Assembly: GCF_963678635.1 (NCBI RefSeq)
Contig: NC_087064.1
Span: 9,895,671-9,959,670, forward strand
DNA: 64,000 nt
Source: Symsagittifera roscoffensis
Lineage: Eukaryota > Xenacoelomorpha > Acoela > Convolutidae
Reading direction: 5' to 3'
Made by a program: the position numbers and the translations under genes. Below are positions 35,891 to 46,986 of this stretch, piece by piece. The notes below the pieces were generated by a model. That model did no database searches, was not told the origin of the DNA, and was given only the letters and a program-made list of their open reading frames with translations. Positions within the stretch are counted from its first letter, which is position 1, and every line of letters starts with the position of its first letter.

Positions 35891-35919
35891 ACGTTTTCTT
35901 CATCACGAGTCCGGACAGG

Positions 35920-36056
35920 CTAAGCAGTGTTTTCTTTTTCATTCTTGTCTTTTTCAGCCGCGACATCTTTATCTTTCTCAGCTGAAGGCACATCTCCGAA
36001 AGCACTCGGCGCATCTTTCTTCGCCTCGTCCGATTCCTTATCATTGTCGCCTGCAG
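35920..36056 (-). CDS. STRAP: STRAP terminal exon, charged tail
   Basis: Encodes [20 protein letters not shown], then [20 protein letters not shown] before TAG. Low complexity, alternating Lys and Asp/Glu. An R1 repeat end begins about 25 bases upstream of its acceptor. Confidence 0.8.
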
Positions 36057-39000
36057 CTGAAACAGAAACAACGATACACAGACTACTGTGCAAGTAGCAC
36101 AGAATGTTCCGACCATTGAAAAATGAAAAATATTTAGAGATAAAAATAAGCCAACAAGACCATTCTAGTTTAAAAAAGGAAAAATCCTGTTTTTCTCGAC
36201 AGTTTTTTTTGATACGCGCAACAAAACGACAAATAAGACTTTAAAAAAATACCACATTTGATAATCTACGAGGTTTCTATGAAGTAGTTTTCAAGTCGTG
36301 AACTTCATTATCTTTTTCACCAGATCATAGGATTTGATTTCAACGTCTATCTTTCACATGACACAGTTTTGATTGACTCTTGCATCATTTTTATTGACAT
36401 AAAATTCTCTGTAGCTATTCCTACATCGGCAGTTAACTTTTTCAACAAATATTAATACTAATTCAGTGTTAGTTGCATATTATTTAATTAAACCCATTAC
36501 GGACAACTCAAATGCTCATTCAAAACTTACCCAGTTTATCAGCTCCAACCACTTGATCATTCAGAGTATCCTCGTTATTCTGCGAGTCCTTATCTGGCAG
36601 CGAAATACTGTTCGAGATATCTGCTTCTTCGTCCTCCTCGCAGAATGCCTCGTCAACCGCCCCGCCGGTCACCAGTCCCGACGGCACGAACGGTGGCGCT
36701 GCGCTGTTGTAGCGGGTGGTTCCGCTTATTGCATAGCTCGAAGGCAGTGTACCGTTGAACACGCCCTTCCACAGTCCATAAGTTTTGCCGACGTTGTGTT
36801 GCCAAAGACGCACAGTGCCGTCTTCCGATCCGCTGGCGATAAGTTCTCCGTCCGGCGAGTATCGAACGGCATGAATTGGTCCAAAATGACCTCTGAAAAG
36901 ACAAAAACTCGAATCACCGGATCACCATTTTGAATTAGCTTTGTCGATCAATCATCTCTAACTACTTCTCGTTGATTAACATCAAACTTAAAAAGTCCAA
37001 TAAAAACCAGTAGTATTTCGCGGTCTTTTGCTGAATGTTTTGCTAAAATGCCGGATTCAATTTCCCAGGGAACTTTGAAAACCCAAATACGCATACCATT
37101 TATGACCACTTTCAAAAATATTTATCAAAATTCGAAAAGTTTAAAAACCAATTTCGTTTATCAACTTTAATAACTTATCGAACCGACTGATTTCGAAGTT
37201 CTCGGTGTCGAAGGAGGAGTATTTGTAGAGCTTGTGGTCATCGCAACCCAAAGTGACTATGTTCTCGGTTGGGTGATAATCTCCACTTAGCACTCCTGAA
37301 TTCACTTTGAAGCTCTTCGACACTGATGTTGTCCGGATGTCCCACTCATCCGCCTGGAGTCCGTGGCACAACAACAGACTGTTCTTGGCAGGGTTGAAGC
37401 GCATGTCCTTGATGACGTCAGGAAACGTGTGTGTCGACACAATACTTCCTGAGCAAAAAATGTAGCCGATACAATCAAAAATTTATCGATAATTTTATGT
37501 TGAAATCATAAAAATTAACTGAAGATCAATCGAAGGCATTTTTAATAACTTTGGCATATAAAAATTCAACGGTTCGAAGAATCGGACGCTCAAAAATTGT
37601 CAAAAATTTTGCCGTCAATTAGAAAAAAAGAAGAATTTAGCTGCAGATTAATTGAACGCTAATGGTTGTTTTTTAATGAAGGGCACAACTTTCGACTGCA
37701 AACTCGTCCATCATTTAAAAAAATGCGTATTTTCAAAAGAACTTCAACTAACCAGTTCTAAGATCGGTCAAGGTGAGTCCGCCGTCCTCGCTTGCAACAT
37801 AAATCTCCCTTTCCGAGGGTCCATAGATCACATGACGCGAACCAACCTCAGGACCCTCAAACTCCTCCGGGCTGGACTGAGTGATGCGATCCAGACGGTA
37901 CATCAAGATATTTTTGTCCTGGCCGCACGTTATCACCCGGTTTGAATTCTTCGACATCGCAACTGACTTCACGATGCCCCTGAATGCAAATACAAACCTT
38001 TCATCCATGGAAAAAAAACAATTAAAATTTTGTTTGAGCCCAACAATGGAAATAATTCATCTTTTTCCGTCTTCATATACTACAAAACATGAGAAAGTCT
38101 TGAAACTAAGTAACACACTTTAGCTCAGCTCAAACAAATCAATGCGAAACAAAATGATTGGCATGTATGAAGAGAGCTATAATGTTGTTTAAACCTGTTT
38201 CATGGTGCAATCAAAGGTTCTACAAGGTTCGTATGTTCAAAAAAAATGATAATTAGTCCAAGTTTTATTTCAAAAACGTGGGGAACGAAAAAAGCAAAGG
38301 CACTTGGTTTGCATTGCTTCTACTGTGGGATGTGCTTTGGATGTTTTGGCAATTTTGATTGATCTCAGTTTAGAATAAGATAGCTGATCAATTGAATCTA
38401 CTTGTGATCAAGTTGGTGGATTTCGTTTCCATTCAGCAAGTCCCATATCTTCACAGTGTGGTCAGCAGAGGCAGTCACTGCCCGAGTGGCGAGTGAGTTC
38501 AGAGCAATGGACCACACTGCCCCCTTGTGCTTCTCCAGGGTCCCGATCCAGTCTCCAGTTGAACCCAGTCGCAACATCGCTCGTCCATCTAAATAAAAAA
38601 CAAAAACATATTCAATTGCAAATTGTTGGCAAAATCTTTTTCGGTCAACGAATCTGAACGTAGTTTATTAATGTAAAACTGCTCACAAATAATGCCAACA
38701 GTTTGTCATTAACTATAAAGATGAAAACAAAACTAGCGTAGCCGGTTGCTGTGCACCAATCACAGATTGTTCCACGAACACCTATCTATCATTGCAAAAA
38801 TTTGATTAAAAAAAGATTTTCTTAAAAGCGAAATGCTAGATTCATATTGTATAGTATGCTTTTACAATATATAATTATCAACCATTCATGTTTTCAAGTT
38901 ATGATATTTCATAGTTGAAACTAAAAGCTTTAAGATTCTTCAGTAAAAACTTTTTTTTAAAAAAAAAAAACATTTTTTCGATGGACACCAAATAAACCTG

Positions 39001-42000
39001 ATTGTATCAAAAATCATCAAAATTGCATTTAATTTGGACACTTTTATTGACCACCGATTAGGGCTTTTCTTCCTTTTTCTTCCACCTGGCATCAATTTGA
39101 TTATGTTAACGAGTAGTTTTATAAGGTATGGGTTGTTAAAATATGTTGACTTGTTCACGATTTCACGTTTTATTGCAATTTAGAACATCAAAAGTCAATT
39201 TAAATAGGTCTCTGTAAACGAATTTCAGAACAAACTCAAAGTGGGAGAGAAAAATTACCAAAATATGTTTGACATAGCCCATCTAATCCGTATGCTTACT
39301 CTTTTAATAATCTGACCCTGGTGAGCGAAAGTTTTCACAGATTCGAAGCTGAGCTTCGCACCACTTGAGATACAACAAAAAGTTTAAAAAAATCGAAAAT
39401 CTCAGAAAACTAGATCTATCATAATGAATTAGGCTAGTTTTGAAACAAAACATGCCGACACAATATAATAAGAATCGGAAGATAATTTACCCAGCCGTTA
39501 CAAAACCGAAAATACCTTGGCAGAAACCCTTAAAGCCGAAAAAAAATCAACAAGACTTAAGACTTGAAAAATTATTAAGTCCCTCTCACACTCAAAAAAC
39601 AAGGAAAAGTCCAAAAAAAGGAAAAAAAGCTGAACAAAAATTCAAAAAAGTTTTAGACGAATAAGAAGTTATTAAACCCCCTGGCCCTCAAAACACAGAC
39701 ACACAGAGATCCAATTTTTTCGCTCGTCGAAAGACGCAATATGAGGCCGATAAGCCTAATATATAGGCCGAAACTTATTAAGCCGAAAAAAAAAGAAAAA
39801 ACTGTTGTCATGAAAAACTTAAACTATAATTACTATTAAAATTTTTAGCATTTTTGCAATCCTAAGGTGAGCATAAAAAACATGTTTCCAATACAAAAGA
39901 TGACAAGATTTTAAAAAATGCAAAAAAAAAACAGCAGAGATAAATTCAAATAGGCGATGTAGTTGGATGGTAAGAACAAAGCGGAAACGTCGCTTTAGGT
40001 TTATTTTTTGCCGGCTTAGTTTCCGCTTTGTTTTCACAATCCAGCTACATTGTTCACAGATTTCAGCATGCATGCATGCAGTACACAGCATTCATGCAGT
40101 ATGTGCGTCTATTTGCCATCATTGGTCCATTACTCCCACTGTGCTTCCTTATAAGTGTTTTTCCATTAAATTCGTATTACAAATGTTTTTAATGATAGTT
40201 CTTTGGTATTTTTTGAATTTTCGTCGATTTCGGTTTATTTTTGGTCGGATTAGAAGTCAAAAATTCAAAAAATACCAGAGAAATAATATTTAAAAAAATG
40301 AAATGCGAGTTTATTGGAAAACACTAATAAGGGCGCACAGTGGGAGATAGACCAGTGATGGCAAATAGACGCACATACTGCATGAAAGTTGTAAACTGCA
40401 TGCATGCTGAAATCTGTAAACAAATTTGTTAATGGGAAAAGTCTAGAACCCGATTCCAAAACCCTTGTTTATCGCAAGAGTAACAATTAAAAACAAGTAA
40501 AAAAGGATCAATTGAGCGATCCCCCCATTTTCGCATGGGTGGGGGATCGCTCAATAGGTACTTGTATGCTGTCTGCATGCAATCGGTAAGCATGTTTACA
40601 ACCAATTGAATTTAGTTCAATTATTTAAAGCAGATGCCAGATTATCCAACGCTATTTAAAACAGATGCCAGATTATCCAACGCAGGTACTTGTATGCTGT
40701 CTGTATGCAATCGGTAAGCATGTTTACCACCAATTAAATTTAGTTCAATTATTTAAAGCAGATGCCAGATTATCCAACGCTTGTGGAACACCAAATTCAC
40801 ATCATAACTTAAACATTAGTCTGAGAGTAAAAAAAATGACCCAATTAATCCTATATTCAGCCGGCTATTTTTCTGTTATAAATGAAAAGTGTGCAATTAC
40901 TTCGTTTTTAAATTTCCGAAGGGAATAATTTAGGTCTTTAAATACCAAGTTCAGCCCTGGTAACTTGCTTTCTTCCAGGCAATGATCGCCCAAACAAAAA
41001 ATGAAAAACAAAGAAAACTAGATTTTTTTTTCAAGTTTTTTCTCGACACTAATAAAAACAAACTTCAATCAATCGATTGTCTGCATGCTAACTACACACC
41101 AACTCCCTTCTCGCGTTGATTTGATAAAGCCCTAGTTTTGGGCCGTTTTGACTGGGGGAGAAACCTCAAATGTTCCTTACGGGGAAGATCGCTCAATTAA
41201 TCCGTAAAAAACAGGAGACGGAGGAGAGCTCCGATGTGTTTTGAAACTAAAAAGACTGCTCACTTACCTTTGCACGCACTGGCCAAGAAGTATCCGTCAG
41301 CCGTGACGTCACTGAATGCCAAATAGGTCACAGGTCGAGTGTGACCTCTACAGGTCAAAGCAGTCTGCCTCAAATCGTTTAAAGAAGCCATTGCTGTTGG
41401 ATCTGAAAATTGCAAAGACATTTATCCGCATCTTAGCTTTATATAACAAGGAGGCAATATAAGAAGTTTTCACCTCATACTTAACAACTGCTTTCGTTCA
41501 GGACTTGATATAGTGACGCTTTCGGGTCCCATTAATTACGAACTTCTTTTCCGTTCTGCTTCCTATCACTTTTTGATTAATTCTTAGAGCACTAAAGACC
41601 TAGGTAGTTTTTAAAGGACTTTTTGGACTTTATTCCCTCACAATTAACAAAATAAATAGTACCATAACACCACAGCAAGGTTTTTGTTTTATGGGGAGGG
41701 GGCGCTATTGTGAAACATTGAGTATCGAAAATTACCTGCGAATTTCGAGTGCTAAGAATAAAAAAATAAGTAGAGAACCAAAAAAACTGCGTTTGGTGAG
41801 AGAATAGTAAATTGTTCATTGTTGACTTACTTTCTTCACTGTTTGGATTCTTAGCCCTGGACTCGATGCCCGAATCTAGTTCAGCGCGACTTAAATTTTG
41901 AGTGCACGAGTTAGAACGGCTACTGGTAGACATGTCTTCAAAGCAAATCGAAGGTGTTCTTACAAATATTTCCTGATTCAAAGAGTTAGTTGACAATGCG

Positions 42001-42005
42001 CTCAT
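35920..42005 (-). CDS. STRAP: STRAP, serine/threonine kinase receptor-associated WD40 protein
   Basis: Exons 5' to 3' on the minus strand: 42005-41831, 41402-41268, 38588-38402, 37979-37753, 37448-37175, 36892-36531, 36056-35920; all phases agree and give 498 residues. Diagnostic stretches: [55 protein letters not shown] with CGQDKN, and [20 protein letters not shown] followed by [11 protein letters not shown]. These match STRAP repeat by repeat as a seven-bladed WD40 propeller. Known roles of STRAP are scaffolding of the SMN/unrip complex in snRNP assembly and damping of TGF-beta receptor signalling. The propeller is conserved; the fourth blade is more diverged. Unlike the ~350-residue human protein, this one has an extra N-terminal exon and a longer tail rich in Asp, Glu and Lys. 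Confidence 0.92.
36085..36130 (-). repeat. STRAP: R1 terminal fragment in last STRAP intron
   Basis: In reverse complement: CAATGGTCGGAACATTCTGT then GCTACTTGCACAG, the cleanest copy of the R1 terminal block. A diverged fragment lies at 38735-38790, in another STRAP intron. Confidence 0.6.
36531..36892 (-). CDS. STRAP: STRAP last WD repeat and acidic linker exon
   Basis: Encodes [40 protein letters not shown], then a lineage-specific linker with [20 protein letters not shown]. The WD part is strongly conserved and the linker is not. Phase 2 to 1; donor CTGG|GTAAGT. Confidence 0.92.
37175..37448 (-). CDS. STRAP: STRAP fourth coding WD exon
   Basis: Encodes [20 protein letters not shown], then [20 protein letters not shown] and [14 protein letters not shown]. 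It ends GATAA|GTTATT so that Lys-Gly-His-Phe-Gly is rebuilt across the junction, as STRAP requires. Phase 1 to 2. Confidence 0.88.
37753..37979 (-). CDS. STRAP: STRAP third WD-repeat exon
   Basis: Encodes [20 protein letters not shown] followed by [12 protein letters not shown], then a diverged blade [20 protein letters not shown]. Phase 2 to 1; donor ACTG|GTTAGT. Confidence 0.9.
38402..38588 (-). CDS. STRAP: STRAP second WD-repeat exon
   Basis: Encodes [20 protein letters not shown] and [20 protein letters not shown], then [20 protein letters not shown]. Phase 1 to 2; donor CAA|GTAGAT. Confidence 0.9.
39958..40049. repeat. Hairpin with ~31-bp arms
   Basis: TGTAGTTGGATGGTAAGAAC at 39958 and its near-complement ending GCTACA at 40049 form arms around TTTTTTGCCGGCTTAG. 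It directly abuts the larger foldback at 40056 and lies inside the STRAP intron 38589-41267. Confidence 0.65.
40056..40417. mobile_element. Foldback element with ~165-bp arms
   Basis: The left half (ACAGATTTCAGCATGCATGC..., 40056-40220) is the reverse complement of the right half (40265-40417) with scattered mismatches and small indels. Both carry ATGCAGTATGTGCGTCTATT then TGCCATCA.TGGTC. The central ~45 bp are unpaired. It sits in the 2.7-kb STRAP intron and its transcript would form a long RNA hairpin. Confidence 0.8.
40427..40490 (+). repeat. Dispersed repeat shared with 4368-4450
   Basis: GGGAAAAGTCTAGAACCCGA then CTTATCGCAA-type sequence and AGTAACAATTA match 4385-4445 (GTCTAGTACCCGATTGCAAT...TTATCGCAACGGTAATAATT). 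In reverse complement the core has a B-box-like GGTTTTGGAATCG, so a tRNA-derived SINE is possible. Confidence 0.45.
40511..40555. repeat. Perfect 15-bp hairpin
   Basis: ATTGAGCGATCCCCC and GGGGGATCGCTCAAT flank a 15-base loop. A related GATCGCTCAATTAATCC lies at 41188. Confidence 0.8.
40557..40783 (+). repeat. Tandem duplication, 128-bp period
   Basis: GGTACTTGTATGCTGTCTG begins at 40557 and again at 40685. Both copies continue through AAGCATGTTTAC and TAGTTCAATTATTTAAAG to CCAGATTATCCAACGC. A 29-bp piece of the unit is repeated once more between them. Near-identity suggests a recent event. Confidence 0.85.
41268..41402 (-). CDS. STRAP: STRAP exon with canonical start and first WD repeat
   Basis: The internal ATG at 41391 gives [20 protein letters not shown], aligned with the start of vertebrate STRAP. 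From this start the protein is 436 residues. Donor AAAG|GTAAGT, phase 1. Confidence 0.9.
41831..42005 (-). CDS. STRAP: STRAP extra N-terminal exon
   Basis: ATG at 42005 opens [20 protein letters not shown], and 58 codons later GAAA|GTAAGT is a strong donor in phase 1. The next exon's acceptor joins in frame four codons before its own ATG (41391), where the usual STRAP N terminus begins. The extension is Ser/Asn-rich and looks disordered. It may be translated, or be a 5' leader with the 41391 start preferred. Confidence 0.55.
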
Positions 42006-42009
42006 TCTC

Positions 42010-43320
42010 TGCTAGCAATCACAATGACTTCTAGAGCTTTCCATTGTACTATGAGGTTAAGTTAAAGTCAATGCATCAACCGTTAATTTGACTAATCTTT
42101 ATTCAAAATCAGAAAGAATATGAACAATCATGTATATTTCCTGAATAATCATGCATAAACACTTTTCCTGAACTAAAATCCAAACTGCTAGATACGTGCG
42201 CTGTTTTTTAATTTCGAAGTATTTATCTCGGAAGACCAAAAAACAAGGTCGCAAAATTCGGACTATATTATAATCTAGAGACAGAAGAATTACCCAACAA
42301 AATCAATTTATGACAAACCAAAAAAAACTGGTACTTGGGATCAAAGAGAAAATTTGAAAAGGGCTATCCGCCAAATTTGACTATCCACCAAATTTTTTCT
42401 CAAACCAGAGTCTCAGTCGATAGCCTCACACTAGCCAATTCTGCTAAAAACCTTCGAAACATCTATACTAAAACAATCGCTGAAGACTACCCAATTTCTA
42501 GAAAAGGCAACTTCTACAAAAATCAGCAATGCACACACAGAAAAAGAAAAACGGAAAATAAATGAGAATCACCAAGCAATCTTGTTGTGGCTCTTAAATT
42601 CAAATGGAGAGCGGATACAATCAAGGAAACAAGATCATGATCAGCTCACTCAGCCAGAGCAAAAACAGAGCTTGTTACGATTTAACCACTAGCAGATTTA
42701 ACCAAACACAAAATTTAATCAGACAATCTGTTTTTGAAGTTGTAAAGTTCTAGTTAATTCAGTGACTGAAGAGCCATAAAAACTGTAGAAGTTCAATAAC
42801 TGCAAACTACTGTTTGCACTAGTTTTGCCGGTTATTTACAAACATAATCGATGTGTTCACTTAAAGGCAAAAATCATCTTCTGCTAAGATGCTTGTTACT
42901 TCAAACATTTCCAAAATATTTTATTGTCCTGACTATTGAACTTACGTTATCAGATGATTGATACTGCGATGGAACATTTTCTACAGCTTCTATAGTTTTC
43001 TACGACGTTTTTTCTATGCACGGTTCAGTTGCAGGAAGCTTCATACCTTCCGGTTACGCTCTGTTTTACGAAAAAAAAAAGGAATCAACGTGACGTAGCC
43101 TCTTCAATCATTTAAATGTGAGCTTTTGAAACACATTACCATGAATTTCGAAGTGCGAAACTCAATATCTAAGCGCTCAAATTAAGTTTTTTTTCATATA
43201 AGTCAGTAGTCAAGCAAAACTCGCAATCACAACAGTGATAATAAGTTAAGCCAGCTGATTCAAAGGCTTCCCGAAAAAACATTTCGGCCCAAAAGACGTC
43301 CCCCTCTTGTGTTGGAACTT
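42010..43320. other. STRAP upstream region, no gene seen
   Basis: AT-rich, with one chance-looking frame (42335-42565). It should include the STRAP promoter, but I cannot point to a core element. Confidence 0.4.
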
Positions 43321-43322
43321 AG

Positions 43323-43659
43323 TGACATTTAGTACAAATGTCAGGAATTTGAACTTTGAATAAATGCTGAAGGCGTTAGTTGAGCTGTGATGAATTAGAT
43401 AAATTGTCATACGATTGATGTTTGTACTATTTGTTCGCTTATTTTGAGATTACTGTATAACGACACAAGATCCTACCACCAACATCAAGACCAGCAAGAC
43501 CAGTTGGTTGGTTTTGCAATAAATTTATAGAACTAATTATTATGTTTTTGTCATCTTAACACCAAGGGGACCCCAGCACGAGCCTAATATGCATCTGAAG
43601 AGATTAAAGTCTAAGTGACATATTACTAATAGAGGCTAGCCTTAATAAGCTTTCCGACA
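43323..43659 (+). repeat. 5' LTR of the deleted element
   Basis: Begins TGACATTT and has AAATGTCA 13 bases later, a terminal palindrome. It shares GACCCCAGCACGAGCCTAAT and GAAGAGATTAAAGTCTAAGT with the right copy. Confidence 0.7.
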
Positions 43660-44272
43660 TGGTGATAGGAGTGGGATATCCGACTCCTAGGTCTAATAAG
43701 CTATCCGACATGGCGATAGGACAAGCTGGGGATGTCACGAATTCGCGCAACAGTTTCTATTCACGAGAGATCTTGTTTTTGAACGATGGAAATTCAAAAA
43801 TCTGTGAGAAAAATTTGTATCTGCACTGGAAAAACCCAAAAGATGAAAAGTTGCTCGAAGGATTTATTCAGTAGTTGCTCGAAGGATGAGTGACCGGAAC
43901 ACGTAGCAGGCGAATAACTTTGGAAATGCGAATTACTTATTGATCGAAATCATGGACGCTTAGAACGAACAGTTATTTATATACGAATTTTTGTTTGGGT
44001 TTGGTTTCTATAGATATGGCAATTCATTTCTAATTCCGTGGGCGAATCAAAATCTCCGCTGTTCGAGGATTAACGAAAAGTATTGAGAAAAACGATGAAC
44101 CAGTTAATGTATGTAGAATTGTCCTTATCAGTTGTTACTAGATGAACATGTTAACGAGAAGATCTGAGATTTTGAACACTGAAGCGTGAAAATGAAGTGA
44201 TGCGCATTTTCTATGGAGACTCTGGAATACCTTAAAGCAAGAAGCGGGAAAGTTTCTTAAAGTGTGGTAGTG

Positions 44273-44597
44273 TGACATTTAGTACAAATGTCAGGAATTT
44301 GAACTTTGAATAAATGCTGAAGGCGTATAGTTGAACTGTGATGAATTAGATAAATTGTCATACGATTAAGGTTTGTTCTATTTGTTCGCTTATTTTGAGG
44401 TTACTGTATAACGACACAAAATCATACCTCCAACATCAAGAACAGTTGGCTGGTTTTGCAATAGGTTTATAGAACTAATAATTATGTTTTTGTCATCTTA
44501 ACACCAAGGGGACCCCAGCACGAGCCTAATATGCATCTGAAGAGATTAAAGTCTAAGTGAGATATTTCTAATAGAGGTTAGCCTTAATAAACTTCTT
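44273..44597 (+). repeat. 3' LTR of the deleted element
   Basis: Homologous to 43323-43659 up to GCCTTAATAA; its last ~10 bases have diverged, so the end is approximate. Confidence 0.65.
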
Positions 44598-44599
44598 TA

Positions 44600-46240
44600 C
44601 GGTAAAGCATCAGAAGGAAGCAAATCGATATTCAATTACTCCGAGGAAACAAAAAGACTTACTCCAAGGACGACAGAAACCAACATTTGTCCATCCCCAC
44701 ATCAACAACGATGTAGAAAGGTGGACCAGCAATTTCGCAAAAAAAGTAAAGAGCGAGCACCTTTCCTTTCCAAAGCTCATCAAAAAGTTCAACGACGAAA
44801 AAAGCCAAAACTTTGCTAGACAAAATTGCGCAGGACCAAGTAGGCGCCCCGAAAAAAAATTATTACACAAACTCGACAAAATTTTACTCAATATGAGTAG
44901 GTCATATCAAACCAACGATATAACTGGAGAGGATTTAATTTTGATAATCAATTTAAAAATTACATTTATTTTAGTTTTTAAATTTATTCAGCATTACCAA
45001 GCATTGAAAATTTTCTTGGAATCAACAAAATTCATGCAAAGCGATGGTTCAAAAAACTGCTAATAACTGATAAATGACAGATAATTCTCTGGCCGAAACT
45101 TGCTTGCAAAACTACAATCTTTAATTAAATTGCTGAGCACACTGAGAAATTCGAAAAGTCAACTGGATTTTAATGTTTTGAAATGGCAGTTTTACTTCCT
45201 GATTACGCGTAAAACTCTTCCTCAATTAAAAAACCAAATCTCGCGACCAATTTTGAACAGGGATAACAGGCTACTACGCGCAGGGTCAAATATTTCGACC
45301 TAAGTTATTTTTTTAAAAAAATTAAAAAACGACGGTATCATACTAGGACAACGATGGAAAACCTTAATTTGACCAAATTTACCAATGATGTAAAATTCAA
45401 CAGTCAGTAATATTGTATTCAAGACAGCATCATACGGGAAAAACCTCAATTTTGCCCACAAAACAATCCTCAAACATCTCAACACAATCACGGAATCTGT
45501 ATTCTTATGAAGAAATTCATACAGCCTCAAACCCTAATCGACTTACGAAACCTTAGTAGCTAACTAAGCAACCAAGATTGACACATTCGATTTTACGGTT
45601 CATTAATCTGGCAATCAACTGTTTATTAACTTTCTAGCTGAAACTATTGAAAAAAAACTAAGCCGAAGCACATCGACAAAGCTTAACTATCAAGAAACAA
45701 ACTGTCAAGAAAACAACATAATAATCCACCAAATCTATGCCAATAGAATACAAGAAACATCTACCCATGCTATAATCCACATAATTCCACTAGTTGCAAG
45801 AAAGCTGACTTTTACCTCGTAGAAACGCTGAATGAAATTCTAAATTCTACGAAAACCAGGATAATCATAAACCTGATATATGTTCCGATATGCTACTCAA
45901 CTCGCATGCGAGTAAGTATTCAATAAAAACAGAAAATGGTGCTTTCATCTCGAAAACAATCACAAGACGATCAAATTAATTAGAAAAAGTTCATCAGAAT
46001 CGACTATTAAAAAACGGAAAATCATTGCAAACCAGTAAAAGCAATAGATGGACAACCTTAATTGGCGCAAATATGCAAATAAAGTCAACAAGCTAGCGTA
46101 CATGGAAAAAAAAGAGCCGTTACCGAACAAGTTGAAAAATCGGATGATAATTTGGCATTTAAAGATATGCTTTTTGCTCCGGCAGAAAAAACAAACTTAA
46201 TGCGCAACCTTTCAATGAAAAAAAATCAGATCACACCATA
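44600..46240 (+). other. Unidentified region with decayed frames
   Basis: Plus-strand frames encode charged sequence (KQKDLLQGRQKPTFVHPHIN and onward) near 44640-44900, and at 45100-45303 KSQLDFNVLKWQFYFLITRK then LNRDNRLLRAGSN. The latter loosely recalls the region before integrase in BEL/Pao elements. Stops are frequent. I treat it as old transposon debris of unknown type. Confidence 0.3.
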
Positions 46241-46461
46241 CAGGGGCGGGTCAAAGATTTAAAAAGAGCCGACATTTTTAGGTCGACCAAAAAGAATAAA
46301 AATTAGTATTTACAGGTGCCTAACCCGACTTCAGAAAAATTTAAAGGACTGTTAGCCAAACAAGGATGTCTTAAAATAGTAACAAAGGGGGGGACCCCTT
46401 GGGTGGCAAGGGGGTCGAATCCCTGAATGGGGGTATTGACGCCCCTCTAAATCCGCTACTG
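46241..46461 (+). mobile_element. hAT-type MITE, internally deleted copy
   Basis: Starts CAGGGGCGGGTCAAAG and ends TAAATCCGCTACTG. It shares TTTAGGTCGACCAAA and GACCCCTTGGGTGGCAAGGG with the 18217 element. At 221 bp it is about half length. The flanks CACCATA/CAGCATA are only an imperfect duplication. Confidence 0.75.
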
Positions 46462-46986
46462 CAGCATATCTTCCATCAACAATTTGAGCGGCCATAAAAA
46501 CACAAGGAACTGCTAATCCCTCAGGACGAGGATAACGAATGGTATCCCGATATGCTTATTCATATTGAAGAGAAGTACCACGAGGGGCTTCGTTTTGAAG
46601 AGCAATCTAACGGAAGCACCATAAGAAGAACAAAAAAGCAGTTAACTGAAAACTCGGCAACGAACAGTTTTTATTGGAATTGGCACGGGTCTTCATACCT
46701 CTAAACAACAATCAACGGTTCAGTCCCATTAACATAATCAACACTTGAAGAAAAAACGTCAATCATGATCACTGAATTTAAGAAAAAAAAAGTTAACTAA
46801 TTGGATTTTTTCCAAGCAAGATAAAGCATCGGGTAGAAATTTTTTGTTGCAAAACCTTATCGAACAACAAAGTGGAGTACTCGAGTGTTTTTATGGAAAC
46901 CCATAAAAGCGAAAAAGAGGCTAGCTATACGGAGGCGACGCGGAGCTTCCCAACACTTGCTACATAGAACTCTATGAAACGAATAA

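Larger units (their letters stand above)
28160..35900. other. Gene-poor intergenic DNA (7.7 kb)
   Basis: Only short AT-rich frames with low-information translations. It contains the foldback at 29204-29537, the R1 copy at 30940-31185, the foldback at 33093-33210 and the R2 copies at 34140-34380, listed separately. A small tandem repeat around TATTTTAACCCATAT(G/A)(A)AACC lies at 30060-30130. I see no conserved coding exon. Confidence 0.5.
43323..44597 (+). mobile_element. Internally deleted LTR retroelement
   Basis: Direct repeats of ~330 bp (43323-43659 and 44273-44597, roughly 90 % identical by eye) flank only ~610 bp. The left repeat starts TGACATTT, ends CCGACA and is followed at once by TGGTGATAGGAGTGGGAT, which resembles the complement of a tRNA-Leu 3' end, as a primer-binding site should. 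AAGAAGCGGGAAAG, about 20 bases upstream of the right repeat, could be the polypurine tract. The interior has only a 71-codon frame at 43659 and no enzyme, so it cannot move by itself. Confidence 0.7.

Noticed and set aside
35100..35900. Additional exons 3' of STRAP
   Set aside because: The charged terminal exon ends in TAG with a nearby ATTAAA, and nothing beyond has coding character.
43323..44597. Simple segmental duplication instead of an LTR pair
   Set aside because: The left copy ends in CA directly followed by a tRNA-Leu-like primer site, and a purine tract lies just upstream of the right copy; a random duplication would not show this.
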